Source: CAYPJE01 sp964410945
Lineage (GTDB): Bacteria; Fidelibacterota; Marinisomatia; Marinisomatales; TCS56
Assembly (NCBI GenBank): GCA_964410945.1
Contig: CAYPJE010000026.1
Location: forward strand, 1 to 44,198
Length of the DNA stretch: 44,198 bases
Direction of reading: 5' to 3'
In this document: one piece after another, positions 35,056 to 43,149 of the stretch
How the letters are laid out: each line of letters begins with the position of its first letter
Numbering within the stretch: the first letter of the stretch is position 1
Translations under genes and position numbers: made by a program
Notes under the pieces: generated by a model
The model's database searches: none
What the model was told of the DNA's origin: nothing
The model's input: only the letters and a program-made list of their open reading frames with translations

Positions 35056-36417
35056 ATGAAAGACACCAAAATATTCCTCAGCGAACAGGAAATGCCTAAA
35101 ACCTGGTACAATATTGCCGCTGATATGCCCAATCTCCCGCCACCATACCTGCATCCCGGTACTCAACAGCCCCTGGGCCCGGAGGATCTGGCACCACTCT
35201 TCCCGATGGCCTTAATCCAGCAGGAAATGAGTCCGGAGCGGGAAATCCCGATCCCCGAACCAGTGATGGAAGCCCTGGCCCTGTGGCGGCCTTCACCGCT
35301 GATCCGGGCCCGGCGATTGGAGAAAGCCCTGGGGACACCAGCGAAAATATACTACAAGTACGAGGGTGTCAGCCCCACCGGCAGCCATAAACCTAACACG
35401 GCTGTGGCTCAGTCCTATTATAACCAGCAGGAAGGTATCAAACGCCTGACCACCGAAACCGGTGCCGGGCAGTGGGGTTGTTCACTGGCATTCGCCAACA
35501 ATATTTTCGGTCTGGAAACCAAGGTTTACATGGTCAGGATCAGTTTTGACCAGAAACCTTACCGGAAAGCCATGATGGAAACATTCGGAGCCGAGATCGT
35601 TGCCAGTCCCAGTGCGGAAACCAACTCGGGACAGGCTATCCTGGAAAAGATGCCTGACACCCCCGGCAGCCTGGGAATCGCAATCTCCGAAGCGGTGGAA
35701 GACGCCGCCGGCCGGGAAGACACAAAATATTCACTGGGATCGGTGCTGAACCATGTGCTGCTGCACCAGACCGTGATCGGTCAGGAAGCGATCAAACAGA
35801 TGGAAATCGCCGGTGATTATCCCGACGTAGTTGTCGGTTGTGTCGGTGGGGGTTCCAACTTCGCCGGACTGGCATTCCCTTTCCTGCGGGATAAAATCAA
35901 CGGCAGGGAAATCGAATTTCTGGCCACTGAACCGACCTCCTGCCCCACTTTGACCAAAGGTGAATTCCGTTACGACTTTGGCGACACAGCCCAGTTGACG
36001 CCCCTCAGTCCGATGTATACCCTGGGCCACGATTTCGTACCTGCCGCTATCCACGCCGGGGGCTTGCGTTACCACGGTGGTGCCCCCATGATGTGCCAGC
36101 TGGTCAAGGATGGCCTGATCAAGGCTGAGGCTTACCAGCAGCTGGGCGTCTTCGATTCAGCGGTTAAATTCGCACGCAGTGAAGGTATCATTCCAGCGCC
36201 TGAATCCAGCCATGCCATTCACGGCGCTGTTCAGCAGGCTTTGCAGGCCAAGGATGAGGGCAAGGAAAAAACGATCCTGTTCTGCCTGTCAGGCCACGGC
36301 CATTTCGACATGAGCGCCTACACCAATTACCTGGCCGGTAATCTCCATGACCACAAACTGGAGAAAGCCGATTTCCAGCCCAGCCTGGACAAGCTGGCCG
36401 GTCTGCCAGCAATTTAG
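35056..36417 (+). CDS. trpB: Tryptophan synthase beta chain, TrpB2 type
   Basis: 453 residues, longer than TrpB1 (~400). TrpB2 marks: N-terminal extension (PKTWYNIAADMPNLPPPYLHPGT), PLP lysine K112 in SPTGSHKPN, TETGAGQWGCSLAFA, and phosphate-binding GCVGGGSNFAG. The enzyme joins indole and serine to tryptophan. TrpB2 often occurs without TrpA, as here, and is thought to salvage indole; no other trp gene is in the window. The ATG at 35056 follows AAAGGAAA. A strong hairpin ends the gene, so it is monocistronic. Confidence 0.93.
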   Translation: MKDTKIFLSEQEMPKTWYNIAADMPNLPPPYLHPGTQQPLGPEDLAPLFPMALIQQEMSPEREIPIPEPVMEALALWRPSPLIRARRLEKALGTPAKIYYKYEGVSPTGSHKPNTAVAQSYYNQQEGIKRLTTETGAGQWGCSLAFANNIFGLETKVYMVRISFDQKPYRKAMMETFGAEIVASPSAETNSGQAILEKMPDTPGSLGIAISEAVEDAAGREDTKYSLGSVLNHVLLHQTVIGQEAIKQMEIAGDYPDVVVGCVGGGSNFAGLAFPFLRDKINGREIEFLATEPTSCPTLTKGEFRYDFGDTAQLTPLSPMYTLGHDFVPAAIHAGGLRYHGGAPMMCQLVKDGLIKAEAYQQLGVFDSAVKFARSEGIIPAPESSHAIHGAVQQALQAKDEGKEKTILFCLSGHGHFDMSAYTNYLAGNLHDHKLEKADFQPSLDKLAGLPAI

Positions 36418-36428
36418 TGACCCTGATG

Positions 36429-36460
36429 AGATGCCATCCGCCGGTTGGCGGATGGCATCT
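36429..36460 (+). terminator. Terminator after trpB2
   Basis: A perfect 14-bp stem AGATGCCATCCGCC / GGCGGATGGCATCT with a GGTT loop. Weak T-run after it, so strong structure but possibly also a palindromic repeat unit (compare 43110-43132). Confidence 0.75.
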
Positions 36461-36507
36461 TCAATATATTTATTGTATGACTGTCAGCTGATATGTAAAA
36501 TCCCGAT

Positions 36508-36531
36508 AATCAATCGATTGGGCGATTGATT
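36508..36531. promoter_or_regulatory. Inverted repeat upstream of 36558 gene
   Basis: AATCAATCG-ATTGGG-CGATTGATT, 9-bp arms, 27 bp before the start codon. It could be an operator; nothing more can be said. Confidence 0.35.
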
Positions 36532-36557
36532 AATTATGTATTATTGAGGAGGATAAC

Positions 36558-36935
36558 ATGAACAGATATATTCTATTATTACTTTCAATTCTGATCTTAA
36601 CCAGTTCAGTAATGGTTGCCCAGAACGGAGAAACGCCAGAGAGCAATTATATTGATTATAAGCTGTTGTTAATTGTCTTTGGATTTGGGGCAGCCATAAT
36701 AATCGGTGAACTACTCCTGATTAAAATGATGAGCGCGCGCTGGGCGCCCTATTCGGTAATACGTCTGGTGGGAATAACGTTAATTATCATTTCGGCATTG
36801 GTACTCGTAATCGGATCACAGGATCAAAACCAGATTTCGGCTGTTATTGGATTATTGGGTACGATCGCCGGTTATCTGCTGGGTAAATCATCAAAAGTCA
36901 CCGATATAATAGAACCGGACAAAGACGGAAAATAA
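36558..36935 (+). CDS. Small exported membrane protein, unknown
   Basis: 125 residues: a signal-like N-terminus (MNRYILLLLSILILTSSVMVAQ), then three hydrophobic segments (LLLIVFGFGAAIIIGELLLI, VIRLVGITLIIISALVLVIG, ISAVIGLLGTIAGYLLG) and a charged tail. The pattern fits a small inner-membrane protein; no family is recognised. GAGGAGG precedes the ATG. It is followed after 1 bp by the decayed TonB-receptor tail on the other strand. Confidence 0.7.
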   Translation: MNRYILLLLSILILTSSVMVAQNGETPESNYIDYKLLLIVFGFGAAIIIGELLLIKMMSARWAPYSVIRLVGITLIIISALVLVIGSQDQNQISAVIGLLGTIAGYLLGKSSKVTDIIEPDKDGK

Positions 36936-36936
36936 A

Positions 36937-37014
36937 TCAATGTAAACTAAAACTAATCATATATATCCTTGGTGCCCCCGGCAGAACACCATTATCAGTG
37001 CCATGCCGTTACCA
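36937..37014 (-). pseudogene. Remnant of a TonB receptor C-terminus
   Basis: Read on the minus strand the stretch gives W-stop-R-H-G-T-D-N-G-V-L-P-G-A-P-R-I-Y-M-I-S-F-S-L-H-stop. It matches the tail of the receptor at 37826-40756 (WWQRGDDNGVLPGSPR and a strand of similar hydrophobicity) with an internal stop. Only the end of the barrel survives. About 170 bp further bases to the right hold no obvious gene. Confidence 0.65.
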
Positions 37015-37179
37015 GATTAGTTGATACTTTCTTTATCCAAGCCTGAAATATGCACCGGTATGACAGCTACCATCCGCCAACTGGCAGATCATATCTACAC
37101 GTACCAATAAACTTGTTTAGACATAAACATTTGTAATAACTTATTGTATAGCTTATGAACTAAATCGAGGGGTTATATC

Positions 37180-37809
37180 GTGAAAAAAGTAATACATGTA
37201 TTCACTATAATAATTTTGTCTCTATCAGGGCTATATGCACAGAAATGGGGGTTGGGTGTTTCTCTACCTGCTAGTTCACCAGCTAAACTTACTATTATGA
37301 AATATTATAGAGGGCAAATTATACAGGACTATCATTCGTATAATATGCCATTAATTCGTATTCCTATTAATATTAACAGCAATTTCTCACTTGAACCCGA
37401 ACTTGGAATAATACAATTCTATTCAAGTTATTATAATAAATCTGATGATTTCACAGAGAAATCAACCATCACAGCTCTTATGGCAAATCTTTATTTTAAA
37501 TTTCCTCAAAACTTAAAATCGATAAAATTATATCCAGCGTTTAAGATAGGAATTAATTACTTAGAGGACAATTGGAAGGAAGCAGAAGTTGGGTCAAGTA
37601 GTAAAATTATCAATGCAGATCGCTTTTATATAATAGGGCTAATTTCTGGCGGTGAGTATTTTTTTAATCAACATTTTAGTTTAGGTGGAGAAACACAGTT
37701 AGAGTACATATTGTACCGATATAAAGAAACTAATGACTTTATTAACTATCAGAGTGTTATATCAACATCTGCTTGTTTAACTATCAGATGGTATTTCAAA
37801 CAGGAATAG
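37180..37809 (+). CDS. Small outer-membrane beta-barrel-like protein
   Basis: 209 residues starting at GTG 37180 (CGAGGGG upstream). Signal peptide MKKVIHVFTIIILSLSGLYAQ. The mature part has alternating aromatic/polar strands (SFSLEPELGIIQFYSSYY-like, LYPAFKIGINYLEDNW, FNQHFSLGGETQLEYILYRY) and ends near CLTIRWYFKQE, typical of an eight-strand barrel. Low GC content. It converges with the large TonB receptor (16-bp gap). Function unknown. Confidence 0.7.
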   Translation: MKKVIHVFTIIILSLSGLYAQKWGLGVSLPASSPAKLTIMKYYRGQIIQDYHSYNMPLIRIPININSNFSLEPELGIIQFYSSYYNKSDDFTEKSTITALMANLYFKFPQNLKSIKLYPAFKIGINYLEDNWKEAEVGSSSKIINADRFYIIGLISGGEYFFNQHFSLGGETQLEYILYRYKETNDFINYQSVISTSACLTIRWYFKQE

Positions 37810-37825
37810 CAAGCATCAACAATGA

Positions 37826-40756
37826 TCAGTACTGATAAGATACCGCTAACATTGTCGTCCTTGGCGACCCCGGCAGAACACCGTTGTCATCACCGCGCTG
37901 CCACCAGTCAACATCGAATAAATTGTTGACCTGTAGAGTTACTGTCAGGCTGCGCCGGTCCCGGGAAAAGGTCTGTTTCAGATTAAAATCAACCAGCCAG
38001 ACCGGTGGTAGTGTCGCCGAGAATTCGTCATCAGCGGTGCCGAAGAAATTATCTTCGCCTGGACCAATCAAAATTTCGCTGTTGTCTTCCATCACATAAA
38101 TATCACGGAAATGGCGCAGGCCAATGGCTACTGCACCGGCCGGCAATTGATAATTCAGTCGACTGTTAATAATTAAACCCGGCATCCCCACATCCTGGCG
38201 CCGGCCGTATTTTTCTACAAAATCAGAATGAAGCGCCAGTTCGGTGCTGCCTTCATCCCAGATACCATCATTGTCGGTATCATTGAAATCAATCCCCGGA
38301 AGTGCCACATTACCATACAGTTTCTGGGCCCCTTCGGAATAATCCGGCTCGCCCCAGGTATTGTCGGTGAAAGTACCAGATAGTGATAAATTCCAGTCCG
38401 GGAGGAAACTCCAATTCAAGGTTCCCTCCAAACCCTGATAGCGGGCATCACCAACGGCAACATAGGTATGGCCGGCATAATCATAACCGGGCTGGTTGGC
38501 TTTCTCCGGGATGGTCAGTTCCATCAGTTTGCCACCGAACGTAATCCGGTAAGCTGCCAGTTCCAGACCAAGCTTCCCGGTATTCCAGCGCAATCCAAGC
38601 TCCGTATCGACAGTCCGTTCCAGTTCGATATCTTCCCTGGGAGAGCCAAAACCAAAGAAATGTTTGATCTCCGGTTCTTTGACCCCCCAACTCTGATTGA
38701 TATAGATATCAACATCTTCCCAATTATAATTCAAACCGAAACGAGGTGTTAAATAGCTGAATGAGCGGGTGTAATCCCAGAGGGTATATTCAGCCAGAAC
38801 CTCCGCCGTAGTGGAATCATTGTCATGGTCAATTGTTCCATTCATCGACCAGGTAACACCACCATGTGTTCCAGCCGCCAGTTGGTCAATTTGATTGGGA
38901 TAATTTTTATTGCTGGGTACATTTTCCTCTACCCGAAATCGCATTGCCGTATACTGCAGGTTTGTCATTATCGAAAAAGCACCAACCTGCCACATACCAT
39001 GTCCAAAAATGGTGACCTGGGGCTTGCTGGTAGTAAAATCATAAAACAGATCACCGGCTTCCATGGTATGTACAATACTGGCTACTGGAACGGGAACAGT
39101 TTCCTTGCCAAAAGTATCAAATACCATCCCGCCATGCCTGGCACGCCATATTCGGGATTCAAAACCGGCAGAGATACGGTGCCGGCCCAGTGATTTTTCA
39201 TACGCTGACAACAATCCTGCCTGGGTAAAGCGATGTACATCGCGATACTCAAAAACCTGGTCCCCGCCCCAGAAAGCAGCCTGCTCGATTGTAGCCAGAC
39301 TCATATTTCCCAGACTGTCCCGGGGAATGTACCAGTCCGGGTATACATAATCCTGCCAGTCCGTTCCCAGTGTTGCAAAAGCACTGCTGGTTAATTTTGT
39401 CTCCGGATTTATCCGCCAGCCATGGTGAAGCTCCAATTGAGGCCGGTGGGAGTAATGGTTATTCAGGCTGGCCCGTTCCCCGGAAATCAGCCAGCCGCCG
39501 GACTGGTCTTCCGGTGCCCGGTCCAGGCAAGCGTTCATAAAAATAATATCCGTCAGCCCAACCGCCCGGCTGCGCTGAGCAGAGGACAGGTCCGATTCAA
39601 GGACATTGATGTTGCTGTTATAAGTGCGGCCGAACCCATAGGCGTACTGGTACCAGCCATTTAACTGTCCGCTACCGCCATCGATCGAGCTGCTGGAATT
39701 GAATTGATCCGCTTCTCCATAGGCAGCCACATTGGAGGTGGAACGACCCAGGGCCCGCAGCATCGGTGCTCCATGGAGGATGATTTTTATGGTATGCTCG
39801 GGAGACGGCAGAATGCGGGTTGACAGATAGTAATGCAAGCCTCGATAAGCAGTATTATCGCGCCAGCCGTTACCACTGATATAATTTATATTGGCAGTCA
39901 AAGCCAGTCCGGAAACCTTGATACCGGAGTGATATTCCATTCCCAGCCGCCGTTGACCGTATTGCCCGATACCAACCTTCCCCGCCAGGCTGCTTTCCAC
40001 GGGGGAATCCCTGGTAATAATATTTACCATCCCACCCAGAGCGCCCGAACCATACAGGGAAGTACCAACACCACGCTGGACCTGAACGGCCTGCAAGACC
40101 CCGGAAAGCATGCCCCACTGGGCCCAGTCTACTTCCTTCGTTTCAGGATGGTTGATGGGAATATTGTTGACCAGAATCTGGAGCCGTTTTTCGTCGAATC
40201 CGCGAATCACCATCCGCGAATCACCCAATCCCAGACCGCCATCACTCATTATGTATAATCCCGGTATATCCGCCAACAACTGGGGGACATCCCGATGGCG
40301 ATGGGTATCATCGATATCCGCTTCATCAATCGTAGTAAAAGTAACCGGGGTGTTTTCCGAGGTGGCTACCGTCCCGGATACTGTCACCTCCGAGAGCTGG
40401 ATCAGGGTCGGTTCCAGCTGATAGTCCATTGTCATATCACCGGTAACAGTGATTTTCCTGATCAATGGTTGAAATCCGATGCTGGATATTTCGAGCCGGT
40501 AGGTGCCGGCCGGGATGTCAGAAATCAGATAATTACCATCGTAATCGGTAGCTGCCCCGGTCTGCAGTTCAGGGAGCCAGACATTTACACCGGATAGTGC
40601 TGTTCCTTCGGTACTGGTAATCAGACCGGATACACTTTCCCCCGGCAGGATAATACTAAAAAATAATATCGCCAAGCAGACCTGTAATGGCCTGCCGACC
40701 CCCGCCAATATTTTTGGGATTACCAATTTTATTACTCCTGTACTGATTCTAAACAT
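37826..40756 (-). CDS. TonB-dependent receptor with carboxypeptidase-like domain
   Basis: 976 residues. A signal (LQVCLAILFFSIILPGESVS) is followed by a carboxypeptidase-regulatory-like domain (SGLITSTEGTALSGVNVWLP, residues ~43-120), then the plug (VPQLLADIPGLYIMSDGGLG, SRMVIRGFDEKRLQILVNNIPINHPET, VQVQRGVGTSLYGSGALGGMVNII) and a 22-strand barrel ending VNNLFDVDWWQRGDDNG ... LAVSYQY. It transports an unknown ligand across the outer membrane; no partner gene points to it. Divergent from the ABC transporter (131-bp gap). A related decayed tail sits at 36937-37014. Confidence 0.92.
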   Translation of the reverse strand: MFRISTGVIKLVIPKILAGVGRPLQVCLAILFFSIILPGESVSGLITSTEGTALSGVNVWLPELQTGAATDYDGNYLISDIPAGTYRLEISSIGFQPLIRKITVTGDMTMDYQLEPTLIQLSEVTVSGTVATSENTPVTFTTIDEADIDDTHRHRDVPQLLADIPGLYIMSDGGLGLGDSRMVIRGFDEKRLQILVNNIPINHPETKEVDWAQWGMLSGVLQAVQVQRGVGTSLYGSGALGGMVNIITRDSPVESSLAGKVGIGQYGQRRLGMEYHSGIKVSGLALTANINYISGNGWRDNTAYRGLHYYLSTRILPSPEHTIKIILHGAPMLRALGRSTSNVAAYGEADQFNSSSSIDGGSGQLNGWYQYAYGFGRTYNSNINVLESDLSSAQRSRAVGLTDIIFMNACLDRAPEDQSGGWLISGERASLNNHYSHRPQLELHHGWRINPETKLTSSAFATLGTDWQDYVYPDWYIPRDSLGNMSLATIEQAAFWGGDQVFEYRDVHRFTQAGLLSAYEKSLGRHRISAGFESRIWRARHGGMVFDTFGKETVPVPVASIVHTMEAGDLFYDFTTSKPQVTIFGHGMWQVGAFSIMTNLQYTAMRFRVEENVPSNKNYPNQIDQLAAGTHGGVTWSMNGTIDHDNDSTTAEVLAEYTLWDYTRSFSYLTPRFGLNYNWEDVDIYINQSWGVKEPEIKHFFGFGSPREDIELERTVDTELGLRWNTGKLGLELAAYRITFGGKLMELTIPEKANQPGYDYAGHTYVAVGDARYQGLEGTLNWSFLPDWNLSLSGTFTDNTWGEPDYSEGAQKLYGNVALPGIDFNDTDNDGIWDEGSTELALHSDFVEKYGRRQDVGMPGLIINSRLNYQLPAGAVAIGLRHFRDIYVMEDNSEILIGPGEDNFFGTADDEFSATLPPVWLVDFNLKQTFSRDRRSLTVTLQVNNLFDVDWWQRGDDNGVLPGSPRTTMLAVSYQY

Positions 40757-40887
40757 GATTATTTCCAGCCAGGACTGGCAATGAAATTACACTGATTTTT
40801 TAACACCGAAAACCAGCATAAGAATAATTTCGTGTTCATAAATTATCAGCCCTAATTTCTGTTTCTTCAAATGGGACAAATAAACAA

Positions 40888-41799
40888 ATGAATACCGTAC
40901 AATTAGCAGCCGTGACAAAAACATTCGGTTCTGTCACTGCCGTCGATAATCTATCGCTCAATGTTCCTAAGGGCAGCATCTATGGTTTTATCGGACCCAA
41001 CGGATCGGGAAAAACCACTACCCTGCGGATGATAATGAATATCTACTATCCCGATCAAGGCTCGATCCAGGTTTTCGGAAATGAAATCGGTGGTGCCTCC
41101 TCGGACCGGATCGGATACCTCCCGGAAGAGCGCGGATTGTACAAAACAATGAAAGTGCGGGAAGTCCTCCAGTTTTACGGAGATCTTAAGAACGGCCGGA
41201 ATGTTTCCCGGGAAGTTGACACCTGGCTGGAAAGACTGGAATTAGCGGACTGGGCCGATAAAAAGGTACAGACCCTGAGTAAAGGCATGAGCCAGAAAGT
41301 ACAGTTCATCGCCACAGTAGTGGCTAAACCAGAACTGGTTATCCTGGATGAACCATTCAGTGGATTAGATCCGGTGAATATGGAAGTGCTGAGACATGCT
41401 ATCCTGGATTTACAGGCCCAGGGCACCACAGTCATTTTCAGCACCCATGATATGGGTGTTGCGGAAAAAATGTGCGATTTCATTTTTATGATATTCAAGG
41501 GACAGAAGGTGCTGGATGGCACATTAAGCAGTATCCAGGAAAAATATGGCAGCGATACAATCCGTATCCGCACCGCTGATGGACGGGCCGCTCTGAAAAA
41601 CCTGAAAGGTGTGGATAAAATTAATGATTTTGGCCGCCTGCAGGAACTGCGGATCGCCCCTGAAGCAGACCCGCAACTGATCATATCAGATATTCTGAAA
41701 CGAACACAGGTATCCAGCTTTGAGACCGTTCAGCCATCGCTACATGATATTTTCGTGCGAATCGCCGGTCCGGAAGCCGAGGAGGTGGAAAATGCTTAA
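40888..41799 (+). CDS. ABC transporter ATP-binding protein, NatA-like
   Basis: 303 residues. Walker A at G36 (GPNGSGKTT), signature LSKGM near 130, Walker B LVILDEP with D154/E155, and a C-terminal extension (~225-303) of the DUF4162 type. It energises the permease encoded next. Such NatAB-type exporters move Na+ or other small molecules, or drugs; specificity cannot be read. Its stop overlaps the permease start by 8 bp. Confidence 0.92.
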   Translation: MNTVQLAAVTKTFGSVTAVDNLSLNVPKGSIYGFIGPNGSGKTTTLRMIMNIYYPDQGSIQVFGNEIGGASSDRIGYLPEERGLYKTMKVREVLQFYGDLKNGRNVSREVDTWLERLELADWADKKVQTLSKGMSQKVQFIATVVAKPELVILDEPFSGLDPVNMEVLRHAILDLQAQGTTVIFSTHDMGVAEKMCDFIFMIFKGQKVLDGTLSSIQEKYGSDTIRIRTADGRAALKNLKGVDKINDFGRLQELRIAPEADPQLIISDILKRTQVSSFETVQPSLHDIFVRIAGPEAEEVENA

Positions 41800-43099
41800 A
41801 GCCCTGAAAATCGCCTGGCGCGAATATAAAGCCACCGTTAAAACCAAAGGCTTCATTATTGGCCTGTTCCTGGCCCCCGTCCTGATGAGCGGCAGTTTCA
41901 TAGCCATCACCCTGCTGGAAGGCCAGGTTGATGTCACTGACAAACGCGTGATAATTATCGATCATTCAGATATTCTGGCCGACTATCTGATAGCCCTTGC
42001 CAAGGAGCGAAACGAGGCCGCTGTACATGACGGTAACGGTAAAAAAATCCAGCCGGCCTATCTGCTGGAAAAAATCGAACCGAGTGAAGATTTACCGGCC
42101 CAGCGCCTGGAATTATCTGACCGGATCCGCAGCAAAGAAATCTATGCTTTCCTGGAAATCGGTCCTGATGTAGCCCATCCCGGGGAAGACCGGACCACTT
42201 CACGAATAGCTTTTCATGGTGAAAATACTGCCATGGACGATCTGCGCGGCTGGTTGCGCCAGCCGGTCAATGACCAGTTGCGGCGCTATCGTCTGGAGGA
42301 AGCGGGTATCAGCGAGACCGAGGTAAAGGATCTGTTCTATTGGATCAGTGTGGAAGGCATGGGATTGATTTCGGTGGACGACTCAGGTGAGGTAAAAGAT
42401 GCCGAACGAACCAGTGAATTGGAAGCACTGGCTGCTCCACTGATCATGATGATGTTGATGTTCATAATGACCATGATGGGGGCTGTTCCGTTACTGAATT
42501 CGGTGATGGAAGAAAAGACCCAGCGCATAGCCGAAGTAATCCTTGGTTCGGTAAAACCGTTTCAATTCATGATGGGCAAGGTCACGGGAGGTATCGGCGT
42601 GGCCCTGACCGGCGCCATAGTTTATGTGATTATGGGTCTGTTCGCAGTTTCACATTTTGGTGTTGAGGATAAAATACCATTGGATGTTCTCCCTTGGTTC
42701 TTCTTCTTCCTGCTGCTTCAAATCACAATGATGGGGTCCATTATGGCCGCCGTTGGTTCGGCCTGCAATGATGCCAAGGATGCCCAGAACCTGTCATTCC
42801 CGGCCATGTTGCCCAACATGATACCAATGTTCATCATGTTTCCGGTTCTTAAGGAACCGCTGAGCGCCTTTTCCACCTGGATGAGCATGATACCACCATT
42901 CACCCCCATGCTGATGACACTCCGGATGAGTACACCAATGGCGATCCCGGCCTGGCAGCCCTGGGCGGGGGCGGCAATAATCCTGATTGCGGCAGTTCTA
43001 TCGGTCTGGGCCGGCGGACGCATATTCAGGGTGGGAATCCTGCTCCAGGGCACACCACCGAAACTGGCGACACTGGCACGCTGGATTATTCGCGGATAA
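41792..43099 (+). CDS. ABC-2 permease, NatB-like
   Basis: 435 residues from ATG 41792 with GGAGG upstream, overlapping the ATPase gene; a longer frame starting at 41720 is not credible. One N-terminal membrane helix (KGFIIGLFLAPVLMSGSFIA), a ~190-residue extracytoplasmic domain, then five hydrophobic segments. The family stretch NSVMEEKTQRIAEVILGSVKPFQFMMGK is typical of ABC-2/NatB permeases. It forms an exporter with the NatA-like ATPase. Confidence 0.9.
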   Translation: MLKALKIAWREYKATVKTKGFIIGLFLAPVLMSGSFIAITLLEGQVDVTDKRVIIIDHSDILADYLIALAKERNEAAVHDGNGKKIQPAYLLEKIEPSEDLPAQRLELSDRIRSKEIYAFLEIGPDVAHPGEDRTTSRIAFHGENTAMDDLRGWLRQPVNDQLRRYRLEEAGISETEVKDLFYWISVEGMGLISVDDSGEVKDAERTSELEALAAPLIMMMLMFIMTMMGAVPLLNSVMEEKTQRIAEVILGSVKPFQFMMGKVTGGIGVALTGAIVYVIMGLFAVSHFGVEDKIPLDVLPWFFFFLLLQITMMGSIMAAVGSACNDAKDAQNLSFPAMLPNMIPMFIMFPVLKEPLSAFSTWMSMIPPFTPMLMTLRMSTPMAIPAWQPWAGAAIILIAAVLSVWAGGRIFRVGILLQGTPPKLATLARWIIRG

Positions 43100-43109
43100 T
43101 TCTTACGGA

Positions 43110-43132
43110 TGCCATCCCTTGGAGGGATGGCA
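43110..43132 (+). terminator. Hairpin after ABC operon
   Basis: TGCCATCCCT-TGG-AGGGATGGCA, a perfect 10-bp stem; no T-run follows. The GATGCCATCC core resembles the hairpin at 36429. Confidence 0.6.
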
Positions 43133-43149
43133 CCCATAACAAATAAATT

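Noticed and set aside
41720..41791. Upstream extension of the ABC permease
   Set aside because: It overlaps the ATPase gene; the ATG at 41792 has GGAGG and fits the family.
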